64,000 nucleotides of DNA, from positions 1 through 64,000 of the forward strand of contig DASVWZ010000089.1 of assembly GCA_036392935.1 (NCBI GenBank), written 5' to 3'. The notes beneath the pieces were generated by a model. It saw nothing but the letters and a program-made list of their open reading frames with translations, was not told the DNA's origin and did not search any database. Source of the DNA: DASVWZ01 sp036392935 (lineage in GTDB: Bacteria; Acidobacteriota; Terriglobia; Terriglobales; Acidobacteriaceae). Below are positions 7,130-15,985 of the stretch, piece after piece; position 1 is the stretch's first letter; each line of letters begins with the position of its first letter. The translations under genes and the position numbers were made by a program.

Positions 7130-8467
7130 ATGGATAGTGCACTGCTTCTGCACCGTTTGCATTTTGCCTTCACGGTAACCTTTCACTACCTTTTTCCCCA
7201 GCTCACCATGGGCCTGGCGCCGCTGATTGTGGTGCTGAAGACGCTGGCGCTGCGCACGGGAAAAGATGTCTACAATCAATCGGCGCGATTCTGGGCGCGG
7301 ATTTTCGGGATTAACTTTGTGCTGGGGGTGGTAACTGGAATTCCCATGGAATTTCAGTTCGGCACGAACTGGTCGCACTTCTCGCGATTTGCCGGCGGGG
7401 TGATCGGGCAGACGCTGGCCATGGAAGGATTGTTTGCGTTTTTTCTGGAGTCGGCGTTCCTGGGACTTTTTTTGTACGGCGAAAAACGTATGAGCCCGCG
7501 GGCGCATTGGTGGTCGGCGGTTGCGGTGTTTGGGGGATCGTGGCTTTCGGGATTTTTTATTGTGGCCACGGATGCATGGATGCAGCATCCGGTGGGCTAC
7601 TACATTGCACCGGATGGTTCGACGCAGCTTTCGAGTTTCTGGGAGCTGGTGCTGAATCCGTGGGCGTGGTGGCAGTATGCGCATAACATGAGCGGGGCGG
7701 CGATCACCGGAGCATTTGTCATGGCGTCGGTGGGCGCGTTTTATGTTCTGTGGGGCAAGTTCGAAGAGCACGGAAAGGTTTTTGTTCGCGTGGGCGTGGT
7801 GGCGGGGTGCATCTTCAGCATCCTGCAACTGTTTCCTACCGGCGATGGGCAAGGGCGGCTGATCACCGAATACCAGCCGGTAACGCTGGCGGCGATGGAA
7901 GCGCTTTTTGAAAGCCAGCCGGGAGCGCCGCTGGTGTTGATTGGCCAGCCGGACATGGCACAGAAAAAAATCGATAACCCGATTGTGGTGCCGAAGGCGC
8001 TGAGTTTTTTGAGCTACCGCCATTGGGCGGCGCAGGTGCAGGGGCTGAACCAGTTTCCGGAGTCGGAGTGGCCGGAAAATATTCCGCTGCTCTACTACAC
8101 GTACCACATCATGGTGGGGCTGGGGACGATCTTCATCGCCATCATGGTGGTGAGCGTTTTTCTTCTGTGGCGCGGGACGCTGTTCAAGTCGCGCTGGATG
8201 CTGTGGATTCTGGTGCTGAGCCTGCCGTTTCCGTACATTGCAAATACTGCGGGATGGATTACGGCGGAACTGGGGCGGCAGCCGTGGCTGGTGTACGGTC
8301 TGATGCGCACGGCGGACGGCTATTCGAAGATGGTCTCCGCCGGCAATAGCATGTTTACCCTGCTGGGGTTTATGGGAATGTATATGGTACTGGGGATTTT
8401 GTTCCTGTTCCTGGTGCGTCGCGAAATTGAAGAAGGACCTGTTGCCGAAGGCAAGGCGGTGCACTAG
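7130..8467 (+). CDS. cydA: Cytochrome bd-type quinol oxidase subunit I
   Basis: The 445-residue membrane protein carries haems b558, b595 and d and reduces O2 to water with quinol as donor. Landmarks are LHRLHFAFTVTFHYLF (His19, haem b595/d ligand), AHNMSGA (second haem ligand region), and GWITAELGRQPW, the conserved GRQPW near the quinol site. The periplasmic Q-loop is short, as in the cyanide-insensitive (CIO) type rather than the long E. coli type. It lies eight bases upstream of cydB in one operon. No haem-copper oxidase gene is visible here. Confidence 0.96.
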   Translation: MDSALLLHRLHFAFTVTFHYLFPQLTMGLAPLIVVLKTLALRTGKDVYNQSARFWARIFGINFVLGVVTGIPMEFQFGTNWSHFSRFAGGVIGQTLAMEGLFAFFLESAFLGLFLYGEKRMSPRAHWWSAVAVFGGSWLSGFFIVATDAWMQHPVGYYIAPDGSTQLSSFWELVLNPWAWWQYAHNMSGAAITGAFVMASVGAFYVLWGKFEEHGKVFVRVGVVAGCIFSILQLFPTGDGQGRLITEYQPVTLAAMEALFESQPGAPLVLIGQPDMAQKKIDNPIVVPKALSFLSYRHWAAQVQGLNQFPESEWPENIPLLYYTYHIMVGLGTIFIAIMVVSVFLLWRGTLFKSRWMLWILVLSLPFPYIANTAGWITAELGRQPWLVYGLMRTADGYSKMVSAGNSMFTLLGFMGMYMVLGILFLFLVRREIEEGPVAEGKAVH

Positions 8468-8475
8468 GAGATATT

Positions 8476-9516
8476 ATGCCGACACTCTGGTTCATGATCG
8501 TCGCGGTAATGCTGGCCGCCTATGTGGTGCTCGATGGATTTGATTTGGGCACAGGGGTGATTTATCTGATTGCGGGGCGCACCCACGCCGAGCGCCGCGC
8601 CATTCTTCGCGCGATCGGGCCAGTATGGGATGGAAATGAAGTCTGGCTGCTGGCGGCGGGGGGAACGCTTTATTTTGCTTTCCCGCTGCTGTACGCCTCG
8701 AGTTTCAGCGGATTCTATCTGCCGTTGATGATGGTGCTGTGGTTACTGATGCTGCGGGCGATCGGGATTGAGTTTCGCGCGCAGATGGACAATCCGGTGT
8801 GGCAGGGATTTTTCGATGTAGTGTTTTGTGTGGCGAGCGGGTTGTTGACGATTTTCTTTGGAGCCGCGTTAGGGAATGTCATCCGGGGTGTGCCGCTCGG
8901 CGCCGACGGCTACTTCTTCGAGCCGCTGTGGACGAATTTTCTGGTGGGTCCGAATCCCGGCATCCTTGACTGGTTTACGGTTCTGGCAGGGGTGGTCGCG
9001 CTGGTAACCCTTACGGCGCATGGCGCGTATTACATTGCGCTTAAGACTGAGGGCGAACTGAACCGGCGAGCGCACAACATCGCATTGATTTTATGGCCGG
9101 TGCAGGTTTTGCTGACGATTGCGAGCCTGGCGGCGACTTGTTACATCCGGCCGGAGGTACTTAACAACTACCGCAATTACCCGGTGGGAGTGTTGGTGCC
9201 GATTGTCGTCATCGCCAGCCTGGCGGCGATGTTATGGACATCGCGGCAGCATCGCGAACAGGCGGCGTTTTTGAGTTCCTGCGTTTACATCATTGCCATG
9301 CTGGTGGGCGCGGCGTTTGCGCTGTATCCGGTGGTTCTGCCGGCCAGCACCAATGTTAACTACAGCCTTACGATTTCGAACACGGCGGCTGGCGATCATG
9401 GGCTTGCCGTCGGCTTCACCTGGTGGATTCTGGGGATGATTCTGGCCATCGCATATTTCGTGCTGCTGTTCCGCATGTTCCGCGGCAAAGTACGACTGGA
9501 AGGCGAAGGGTATTAG
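8476..9516 (+). CDS. cydB: Cytochrome bd-type quinol oxidase subunit II
   Basis: The 346-residue protein has about eight to nine membrane segments and the family N terminus (YVVLDGFDLGTGVIYL) with DGFDLG, followed by GPVWDGNEVWLLAAGG. It forms the heterodimer with CydA. The gene follows cydA directly with a good ribosome binding site (AGGAG). No cydX-like miniprotein or cydCD exporter follows; the next gene is convergent. Confidence 0.96.
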   Translation: MPTLWFMIVAVMLAAYVVLDGFDLGTGVIYLIAGRTHAERRAILRAIGPVWDGNEVWLLAAGGTLYFAFPLLYASSFSGFYLPLMMVLWLLMLRAIGIEFRAQMDNPVWQGFFDVVFCVASGLLTIFFGAALGNVIRGVPLGADGYFFEPLWTNFLVGPNPGILDWFTVLAGVVALVTLTAHGAYYIALKTEGELNRRAHNIALILWPVQVLLTIASLAATCYIRPEVLNNYRNYPVGVLVPIVVIASLAAMLWTSRQHREQAAFLSSCVYIIAMLVGAAFALYPVVLPASTNVNYSLTISNTAAGDHGLAVGFTWWILGMILAIAYFVLLFRMFRGKVRLEGEGY

Positions 9517-9526
9517 TGGTTTGATT

Positions 9527-10363
9527 TTAGAGTTTTGTCCGCTGACGGGCGATCTCATAAAGAATGATGCTGGCGGCCACGCCGGCGTTCAGCGATTCCA
9601 CCTCCGAGGAATGGGGAATCGCGACCAGTTCATCCATCTTCGCGAGCAGATCACGCGGCAGGCCCGCGCCCTCGTTGCCGATAAACAGGGCCAGCGGCGT
9701 GGATAAATCAGCCTCCGGCAACGGTGTGCCTTTGTGCGAAGAAGTGGCGATCAGGCGTACGCCATGCTGATGTAATTCGCCGAGTGTGGTTTCGAGGCAT
9801 ACGCGCGCGATGGGCAGACGGAAGACTGAACCCGCCGAGGCGCGCACGGCTTTCCAGTTGAAGTGGCTGACGCTGCCTCCGCCCAGCAGAACGCCGCAGG
9901 CGCCGAAGGCCTCTGCTGAGCGCAGAATGGTGCCGAGATTTCCGGGGTCCTGCACGCCAGCAATCGCAAGCAGCGGCCCAGTCGAAGAGCGGCGCAGAAC
10001 ATCTTCCAACTGATAGGTCTTCATGCGGACCAGCGCGGCCACACCTTGCGGCGTTTCGGTTGGCACGGTGCTGGCGAAAAGTTGGTCGGGCAACTCGAGG
10101 GTTTCGGCGTGCGAACCGATTTGAGGCAGCAGGCGTTCGGCTGTGGCGGCGGCAGATTCGGCGAAGAAGACGGCTCGAAACTTCAATCCGCTGCGAATGG
10201 CTTCTTCGACGATGCGGAGGCCTTCGAGGGCGCAGCTTCCGTCGGGGGTGAGTTCTGCTTTGGCGAATGCGCTGCGCAACTCTTTGACCAGCGCGTTGTG
10301 GCGGCCTTCGACGCGGCGCAGACGGCCACTTAAACGGGGGGGCGCGTTGTCAGATTTCTTCAA
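9527..10363 (-). CDS. SpoU/TrmH-family RNA 2'-O-ribose methyltransferase
   Basis: The 278-residue protein has a substrate-binding N-terminal domain (RRVEGRHNALVKELR) and a C-terminal SPOUT domain with all three motifs: QDPGNLGTILRSAEAFGA, FIGNEGAGLPRDLL and IPHSSEVESLNAGVAASIILYE. These form the knot that binds S-adenosylmethionine. The architecture is that of rRNA methyltransferases such as RlmB or TsnR; the target nucleotide cannot be read from the sequence. It ends ten bases from the convergent cydB stop. Confidence 0.92.
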   Translation of the reverse strand: MKKSDNAPPRLSGRLRRVEGRHNALVKELRSAFAKAELTPDGSCALEGLRIVEEAIRSGLKFRAVFFAESAAATAERLLPQIGSHAETLELPDQLFASTVPTETPQGVAALVRMKTYQLEDVLRRSSTGPLLAIAGVQDPGNLGTILRSAEAFGACGVLLGGGSVSHFNWKAVRASAGSVFRLPIARVCLETTLGELHQHGVRLIATSSHKGTPLPEADLSTPLALFIGNEGAGLPRDLLAKMDELVAIPHSSEVESLNAGVAASIILYEIARQRTKL

Positions 10364-10389
10364 GGCTCTCCGGCAAGAATCATACCGCG

Positions 10390-10962
10390 TCAGCGGGGCT
10401 TGAGGCCGCTGGACGCAAGCACGAAGTCCACGCGCGTTTCGACCGATGCGCGCGGCAGCTCGATTAGCTCGTATCCATGGGTCAAATACGCGGAGTGCAT
10501 GGCGTGGCAGGTGCGGACGGCTTCTTCGAAATCCTGCTTCCGCTCAACGTCTTTGGTGTAGATTTCCTCCCACGGCGGCGCAATGAAGACGCGACGGTGA
10601 TAGCGAAAAATTTTAGCTGCCTCTTCGATGTGTTTCGGCACGGCAAGCCCGCTGAGTTCGAGATATCCGAGCAAATCGACGACGCTGCGATCGAAGAAAA
10701 ACGGCCCAGAAGACTGCGCGGCCAGATGGTATGACCGCACCTCCCAAGTGAGCATTAACTCGGCGAAGGCGCCGCGGTCAGCCCAGGGCAGAGCCGTTCC
10801 GCCAATCGCGGTTTGATCCTGAATGATCGCCCGGCCGGCTTCGAACGAGCGGTTGTAACCCAACCGTTCGAGCGCGTCCAGCAGGGTGCTCTTGCCTGAG
10901 CCCGGGCCGCCGGTAACAACGAAAAATCGGTCGGTGGATGGAGTTACTGTCCGTTCAGTCAA
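10390..10962 (-). CDS. AAA-family NTPase / kinase-like protein
   Basis: The 190-residue protein has a P-loop (VVTGGPGSGKSTLLDAL) at its start, an acidic-aromatic FFDRSVVD strand that fits the Walker B / lid region, and a C-terminal VEIYTKDVERKQDFEEAV-like segment, as in the AAA_28 predicted ATPases. I place the start at a TTG (MTERTVTPSTD) because an AGGAG sits nine bases upstream and no ATG occurs in frame before the P-loop. Substrate is unknown. It is divergent from the Sua5 gene. Confidence 0.8.
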   Translation of the reverse strand: MTERTVTPSTDRFFVVTGGPGSGKSTLLDALERLGYNRSFEAGRAIIQDQTAIGGTALPWADRGAFAELMLTWEVRSYHLAAQSSGPFFFDRSVVDLLGYLELSGLAVPKHIEEAAKIFRYHRRVFIAPPWEEIYTKDVERKQDFEEAVRTCHAMHSAYLTHGYELIELPRASVETRVDFVLASSGLKPR

Positions 10963-11043
10963 TGCTTTCTGTCTCCTTGCGTTCGGTGGACATGGTATGT
11001 TAGCTTTTCGCGGTTCGAAAGCTTTCGTTCGGAAGGGACGCGT

Positions 11044-11691
11044 GTGCGCGCCGAAATCATAAAAATCAACAAGGACAATCCGGAAGCTTCGCTGATCCGC
11101 TACGCGGCCGACCATATTCGCAGCGGCGAGGTGCTCGGTATGCCCACCGATACTTTCTATGGCCTGGCGGCCGATCCCTTCAACCTGCGCGCGGTTGACC
11201 GCGTTTACGACATCAAGTCGCGCTCCCGGCACAAGCCCTTGTCGTTGCTGATTGAAAACACCGACCAGGCGGAAGAACTGGCGCGGCCGCTGCCGGAGGA
11301 ATTTTACCGGCTGGCGCGGCGGTTCTGGCCGGGCCCGCTGACCATTATTGTGAAAGCCGCGTCCCGCTTGCCGTTGAAGGTTACGGCGAACACAGGCAAC
11401 GTGGCTTTGCGCGTGCCGCAGGCCAAAATTCCCTTGGCAGTGGTGACGGCGGCCGGCATTCCCATCACCGCAACCTCGGCCAACCTGAGCGGTGAGTCGG
11501 AATGCAGCAGCGCGGAGGCGGTCCGCGAGCAATTGGGCGATCGCATCGGCATCATCGTGGATGGCGGCGTTTCACCGCGCGAAGTGGCGTCGACCATTAT
11601 CGACTTGACCGATGAAGAAGCACGCTGGCGCGTGATGCGCGAAGGCGCCATCGCCTCACGCGAGATTTCCGAGTTCTTCGCACAAGGATGA
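11044..11691 (+). CDS. L-threonylcarbamoyladenylate synthase (Sua5/YrdC/YwlC)
   Basis: The 215-residue protein makes threonylcarbamoyl-AMP for the t6A37 modification of ANN-decoding tRNAs. Landmarks are GEVLGMPTDTFYGLAADPFN, the KSRSRHKPLSLLI segment (conserved KxR...KP), FWPGPLTIIV and the ITATSANLSG motif. It lacks the extra C-terminal Sua5 domain, so it is the short YrdC/YwlC form. It starts with GTG. The next gene starts within its stop codon (ATGA), so both are probably translated together. Confidence 0.93.
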   Translation: MRAEIIKINKDNPEASLIRYAADHIRSGEVLGMPTDTFYGLAADPFNLRAVDRVYDIKSRSRHKPLSLLIENTDQAEELARPLPEEFYRLARRFWPGPLTIIVKAASRLPLKVTANTGNVALRVPQAKIPLAVVTAAGIPITATSANLSGESECSSAEAVREQLGDRIGIIVDGGVSPREVASTIIDLTDEEARWRVMREGAIASREISEFFAQG

Positions 11692-12305
11692 ATGAAGGTT
11701 CCAGTCGAAAGCAGCGCTCGTCCCGAGCACCGCTGATTGTCATCGTTGTCGCGGTAGTTTTTTTTGCGTGGCTGGCAGCGCTTTGCGTCGGAATCGTTCG
11801 GGCCGGCGCACGGCCGGAGCTCCAGCCGGCGGACGCCATCGTGGTTTTTGGAGCGGCGGAGTATTCAGGCCATCCCTCGCCGGTTTATCGCGCGCGGCTC
11901 GATCACGCTTACGATCTTTTCCAGCAAGGCCTGGCGCCGACAGTCATTACTACCGGAGGTGCCGCGGCCGATCCCAGCTTTAGCGAAGGCGGCGTTGGCC
12001 ACGACTACCTGATGCATCGCGGAATTCCCGAGGCTAACCTCATTGCCGAGACCCAGGGCTCAGATACGGCGCAATCGGCCGAGCGGGTGGCCGTGATCAT
12101 GCGGGAGAATCACATGCAGAGCGCGCTCGCGGTCAGCGATACCTATCACGTCTTCCGCATTCGCAAACTGCTGGAACACCAGGGAATTACGGTTTATGTT
12201 GCGCCGCGTCCGGATTCACGTCCCCATGGATTCATCCAACGCACAGATGCGGTTCTGCGCGAAGCCTTCAGCTACATGTTCTGGCGGTTGCATCTGACCG
12301 GCTGA
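11688..12305 (+). CDS. YdcF-like DUF218 membrane-anchored protein
   Basis: A 205-residue protein with one N-terminal membrane anchor (APLIVIVVAVVFFAWLAALCVGIV) and a DUF218 domain outside: DAIVVFGAAEY, TVITTGGAA, GSDTAQSAERVAVIM and ALAVSDTYHVFRIRKL. DUF218 (YdcF/SanA/ElyC) proteins occur in envelope biology and bind nucleotide-like ligands in some members; the exact activity is unknown. It is translationally coupled to the threonylcarbamoyl-AMP synthase gene. Confidence 0.88.
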   Translation: MNEGSSRKQRSSRAPLIVIVVAVVFFAWLAALCVGIVRAGARPELQPADAIVVFGAAEYSGHPSPVYRARLDHAYDLFQQGLAPTVITTGGAAADPSFSEGGVGHDYLMHRGIPEANLIAETQGSDTAQSAERVAVIMRENHMQSALAVSDTYHVFRIRKLLEHQGITVYVAPRPDSRPHGFIQRTDAVLREAFSYMFWRLHLTG

Positions 12306-12333
12306 TTTGCTGATGCGTCGGCCAAGGACGCAA

Positions 12334-12858
12334 TCACCAGCCCATTCTTTTCCGCAGTTCGGTGACGTGGGCGACGTGATGTTTCCCGTGCCAGGCATAG
12401 AGTGCGAGGTTTTTCTCGAGGGGCATCGAGCCAAGTTCTGGATGTCGGAAGGTCCGCTTCCATTCATCTGGCTTCATACTGCGCAAAATTCGCACCCAGC
12501 GGTCGTGCAGCAGATCGAGAAGGGTTAACGACACGTCCGGTGGCGTAGATTGCGTGTCCGCCAGATTTGCCCATCGATCCTCGAAATATGGCTTGATCAT
12601 CGGATCATCTTCGGTGAGCGCCAGCTTGGTTCGAATATAAGCGTTCATGTGGCTGTCAGGCACATGATGCACGACCTGGCGAACGGTCCATCCGCCATCG
12701 CGATAAGGCGTCTCGAACTGTTGCGCGGACAGGCCGCCGACCGCGGCGCGCAGATTGCGCGGCGCTTGTTCGATCTCGCTGATCAGTTTGCCGCGCTCGG
12801 CTTCGCTGGGCGTGGAGTTATAGCTGAACTTGCCAATGGGATAACGTAGGTCGGACAT
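12334..12858 (-). CDS. DinB / YfiT-family putative metal-dependent protein
   Basis: The 174-residue four-helix protein resembles YfiT/BstA members of the DinB superfamily: WTVRQVVHHVPDSHMNAYIR carries the first metal-binding His pair and WHGKHHVAHVTELR the third. Relatives include bacillithiol transferases and other thiol-dependent transferases; which thiol, if any, is used here is unknown. The N terminus (LRYPIGKFSYNSTPSEAER) matches the YfiT type (IGKF). It seems to stand alone. Confidence 0.87.
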   Translation of the reverse strand: MSDLRYPIGKFSYNSTPSEAERGKLISEIEQAPRNLRAAVGGLSAQQFETPYRDGGWTVRQVVHHVPDSHMNAYIRTKLALTEDDPMIKPYFEDRWANLADTQSTPPDVSLTLLDLLHDRWVRILRSMKPDEWKRTFRHPELGSMPLEKNLALYAWHGKHHVAHVTELRKRMGW

Positions 12859-12943
12859 TGGGCCTCCTGGCGCTCAACAAGAGAGATGCAGATGCATGCG
12901 CCCAAGCTCCGATGAAAATTCTTATGGGAGGTAAAACGCTTTC

Positions 12944-13732
12944 TTATCGCGCCAGCGCCAGAATTCTGACCGGCGCGCCGGAACCGCCTTCGAGCTTCAT
13001 GGGTGCGATCACGACGAGTCCGCCGCTGACCGGCGCGTGGTCCAGATTGGCAACATTTTCCAGTTGATAAACACTGTGGCCCAAATCGTACTTATGGACG
13101 GGATAATCCTTCGACGGCCCGTAGTCGATGCTGAGCGTATCGATGCCAATGGCGAGAACTTTTCGCCCTTCCACCAGAAAGTGTGCCGCATCCAATGAAT
13201 ACCCGGGAAAGTGTAAGACACCTTTGCTGTCAGGATTGCGATAGTCGTTAGCTGAATTCCAGCGCGCATCCCAGCCGGTGCGCGTCATCACCACCGAGTT
13301 CAGCGGAATCTGGTCATGGACTTTTTCCCACGCCGCAATATCTTCCACCGAAATCTGGTAATCGGGATTGCTCTTCGCGTTCTCGCTTACATCGATCACC
13401 ACCAGCGGCGCGACCAGCCGCTCAACGGGGATCTGATCGACCGTCCAGGTGCCCTGCACAAAGTGCGCCGGCGCATCGAGATGCGTGCCGAAGTGTTCAG
13501 GCAGAGAAATGTTCCGCATGAAATAGCCGTCTTTGGCAACGGTTGCCACTGTTGTCGCCAGGTACGGAGACTTCGCTTCGGGTTCGTAGGTTGGAACTTG
13601 AGCATTGATGGTGTGGGTCAAGTCGACGACTTCACGAATTCCAGTCGGCGCAGCGGTTTCACTACGGCGCTGCGCGAAAAGTAGCAGCGCCAGCGCCAAA
13701 ACATATCCGACGATAAAGGTACGAATCTTCAT
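12944..13732 (-). CDS. Secreted cyclase-family (kynurenine formamidase-like) hydrolase
   Basis: The 262-residue protein has an N-terminal signal or membrane anchor (FIVGYVLALALLLFA) and a cyclase domain with the metal motif EHFGTHLDAPAHF (HxGTHxDxPxHF), an upstream VVDLTHTI strand and a downstream GIDTLSIDYG. The superfamily contains Mn/Zn-dependent kynurenine formamidases and other amidohydrolases. Export argues against a tryptophan-catabolic role in the cytoplasm. No kynurenine pathway gene is near. The substrate is unknown. Confidence 0.87.
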   Translation of the reverse strand: MKIRTFIVGYVLALALLLFAQRRSETAAPTGIREVVDLTHTINAQVPTYEPEAKSPYLATTVATVAKDGYFMRNISLPEHFGTHLDAPAHFVQGTWTVDQIPVERLVAPLVVIDVSENAKSNPDYQISVEDIAAWEKVHDQIPLNSVVMTRTGWDARWNSANDYRNPDSKGVLHFPGYSLDAAHFLVEGRKVLAIGIDTLSIDYGPSKDYPVHKYDLGHSVYQLENVANLDHAPVSGGLVVIAPMKLEGGSGAPVRILALAR

Positions 13733-13887
13733 TTGTTGGGTGGCACTTAATACGATGCTGCCGGGGCAACCGAAGGTGCTGAATCATTGTTGCGTGCCGC
13801 GGACGTAATGGCCAAGGAACGAGCGTCCATGAACCTTGGTGGTCAACGCTGCCATTCCGATATACTGTGCGACTGACGGAGGTTCGA

Positions 13888-15201
13888 TTGCTCTCACGAA
13901 GACTCTTCCTCGAACGTGCTGGACTGGCTGCCGGATTAGGCTTGTTAAATCGCTCATTATTCGCTCGCAAAATTCCGTCGCTTGCAGCGCCTTTCGCAGC
14001 CGCGGGTTCGTCGACGAATAACGCACTGCTCGATCACGCGCGCACTCTTCTGCAGAACGCGCCGCTCATCGACACACACAACGATCTGCCGTCGATGCTG
14101 ATCGACACCGGCGGCGACCTGACGAAGTTCGATCTCAGCAAAGTGCAGCCTACTTTGTGCGCTGATATTCCGCGCATGCGCGAAGGGTGCCTGGGCGTGC
14201 AGTATTGGTCGGTGTACGTCGATTCGTCTTTGCAAAAAGATCATCGCGCGCTGCATGAATCGCTGCGTGAATTTGATGTGACGTTGCGCATGATCCACGC
14301 CTACCCGGAAGCTTTCGAGCAGGCGCGCACCGCCGATGACATTGAGCGCATTTACAAATCCGGCAAGATCGCCTGCCTGATCGGGGTTGAAGGCGGCCAC
14401 ATGATGGAGAATTCGCTGGCCGTGCTGCGAGTATTTTACGAACTGGGCGCGCGCTACATGACGCTCACTCATTGGGACAACATCGACTGGGCCGACTCGG
14501 CAACCGATCGACCGGAGCATCGCGGGCTGACGGCTTATGGCAAGCAGGTGGTGCGGGAAATGAACCGCGTGGGAATGTTCGTCGACCTTTCGCACGTGAG
14601 CGCGGAAACCATGCGCGATGCACTCGGCGTAACCCGCGCGCCGGTGATTTTTTCTCATTCCAGCTCGTTTGCCATGAATCCTCATCCGCGCAACGTGCCT
14701 GATGATGTGTTACGCCAGCTCCCCGCCAATGGTGGAGTGTGCCATGTGAACTTCATTAAAGAGTTCATATCGCCGAAGAATGTGGCGTGGCAAGACCAGC
14801 GATCCGCCGCGCTCAGGGATTTTCATCTTCATCTGGATTCCGATCAGGCGATCGAGCAGGCGATGAAAGATTGGGAGAAGAAAAATCCTTATCCCATGCC
14901 GACCATCGCCGACGTTGCCAACCATATCGACCACATCCGCGAAGTCGCAGGCATCGATCACATCGGCATTGGCGCAGATTATTATTCGGCCAAGCCGGAT
15001 GACATGGCGGAAGGGTTGGGCGATGTGACGCGCTATCCGTATTTATTTGCCGAGTTGCTCAGCCGCAAGTATTCCGATGACGATGTCATGAAGATCGCCG
15101 GACGAAATCATCTACGCGCGATGCGGCAGATGGAAAAGGTCGCCGCCGATCTGCAGAAAAAAGAACCGCCGATTGTGGGTGAGGGAGCCGAGAAAAAATA
15201 G
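13888..15201 (+). CDS. Secreted membrane-dipeptidase-type zinc peptidase (M19)
   Basis: This is a family M19 (renal dipeptidase) enzyme of about 437 residues. The metal site begins with LIDTHNDLP, followed by GVEGGHMMENSLAVLRVFYELGARYMTLTHWDNIDWADS, FVDLSHVS, PVIFSHSSSFAMNPHPRNVPD and GIDHIGIGADYYS, which hold the remaining metal and catalytic residues. The N terminus SRRLFLERAG is a Tat-type signal. I choose a TTG start because GGAGG lies just upstream; a GTG seven codons earlier would put that site inside the gene. It cleaves dipeptides, probably in the periplasm. Confidence 0.92.
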   Translation: MLSRRLFLERAGLAAGLGLLNRSLFARKIPSLAAPFAAAGSSTNNALLDHARTLLQNAPLIDTHNDLPSMLIDTGGDLTKFDLSKVQPTLCADIPRMREGCLGVQYWSVYVDSSLQKDHRALHESLREFDVTLRMIHAYPEAFEQARTADDIERIYKSGKIACLIGVEGGHMMENSLAVLRVFYELGARYMTLTHWDNIDWADSATDRPEHRGLTAYGKQVVREMNRVGMFVDLSHVSAETMRDALGVTRAPVIFSHSSSFAMNPHPRNVPDDVLRQLPANGGVCHVNFIKEFISPKNVAWQDQRSAALRDFHLHLDSDQAIEQAMKDWEKKNPYPMPTIADVANHIDHIREVAGIDHIGIGADYYSAKPDDMAEGLGDVTRYPYLFAELLSRKYSDDDVMKIAGRNHLRAMRQMEKVAADLQKKEPPIVGEGAEKK

Positions 15202-15260
15202 AGGCGTACACGTCTGCGCAAGTTACACAACAGCCTTCAGCACATTTGGTTGCGGATATA

Positions 15261-15401
15261 ATGCTTGATATGACGAGTGGAGATAAGAAGAAACTCAAGC
15301 AGGTGCTGGTAGCCCTGGATCGCGGGCCGAACGGAACAAAGGCCAAGGACGGGCGGAGTTGGAGAGAGAAGCGGAATGAGCGCGTGAGGGGTAGATGGTG
15401 A
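15261..15401 (+). CDS. Possible 46-residue basic small protein (doubtful)
   Basis: A short frame from an ATG to a TGA just upstream of the antitoxin gene encodes a highly charged peptide (MLDMTSGDKKKLKQVLVALD at its start, RERVRGRW-like end). The ATG overlaps a TATAAT-like sequence and has no ribosome binding site, so it may instead be the leader of the toxin-antitoxin operon. It is listed because its composition is not that of random frames. Confidence 0.2.
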   Translation: MLDMTSGDKKKLKQVLVALDRGPNGTKAKDGRSWREKRNERVRGRW

Positions 15402-15404
15402 TGT

Positions 15405-15647
15405 ATGGAAGTTAACCTTCGACCGGAAATCGAGTCGCGGTTGCGGGACCTGGCGCAACAGACGGGGCGTCCCGCGGGCGATCTAATCGAGGATGCGATG
15501 GCCGGATATCTGAGAGAGCTTGGTGAGACGCGCGAGATGTTGGATCGCCGCTATGATGATCTGAAGAGTGGGCGCACGGCGCAGCTCGATGGTGAAAAGG
15601 CCTTTGAGGAGTTGCGACAGAGCCGGAAGCGCCGTTCGCGCTCATGA
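15405..15647 (+). CDS. ParD/CopG-like antitoxin
   Basis: An 80-residue protein with an N-terminal ribbon-helix-helix-like start (MEVNLRPEIESRLRDLAQQTGRP, followed by a DLIEDAMAGYLRE helix), a type seen in ParD-like antitoxins, and a basic C-terminal tail (RQSRKRRSRS). It should bind its own promoter and neutralise the toxin encoded immediately downstream. Start and stop overlap (ATGA) with the toxin gene, as expected for a type II pair. Confidence 0.85.
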   Translation: MEVNLRPEIESRLRDLAQQTGRPAGDLIEDAMAGYLRELGETREMLDRRYDDLKSGRTAQLDGEKAFEELRQSRKRRSRS

Positions 15648-15958
15648 GTGAGTTTGTTCTTCACCCAGGCGCGTTCAGGGACCTCGAGGAGATCTGGGAT
15701 TACATCGCAGCCGATAGCATGGACGCTGCCGACCGGACACTCGAGGAGATCTACGGCGCCATCAAATCGCTGATTCCGTTCCCTTACATCGGGCATAGCC
15801 GTCCCGACTTGACGTCCCGGCCGCTGCGTTTTCAGGTCGTACGCGACTATGTGATCGCTTATGCGGCCGACGAGAAGCCGCTCGCGGTTATCGCAGTCCT
15901 GCACGGAAGACGAAATCCGAGAACCATCGCTGCGATCCTGAATAAAAGGGGAGAGTAG
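15644..15958 (+). CDS. ParE/RelE-superfamily toxin
   Basis: A 104-residue protein of the ParE/RelE superfamily: LHPGAFRDLEEIWDYIA at the N terminus, then PYIGHSRPDL, LRFQVVRDYVIAY and the C-terminal VIAVLHGRRNPRTIAAIL, which matches the conserved VLHGRR end. ParE toxins act on DNA gyrase and RelE toxins on ribosomal mRNA; the pairing with a ParD-like antitoxin favours ParE. It seems intact. Confidence 0.88.
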   Translation: MSEFVLHPGAFRDLEEIWDYIAADSMDAADRTLEEIYGAIKSLIPFPYIGHSRPDLTSRPLRFQVVRDYVIAYAADEKPLAVIAVLHGRRNPRTIAAILNKRGE

Positions 15959-15985
15959 GCGCCACCAACAGTGGGGCGGGCGGCT

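Noticed and set aside
7097..8464. A 455-codon open frame antisense to cydA
   Set aside because: It is the mirror of a strongly conserved gene, is Arg/His/Pro-rich and has no homology that I recognise.
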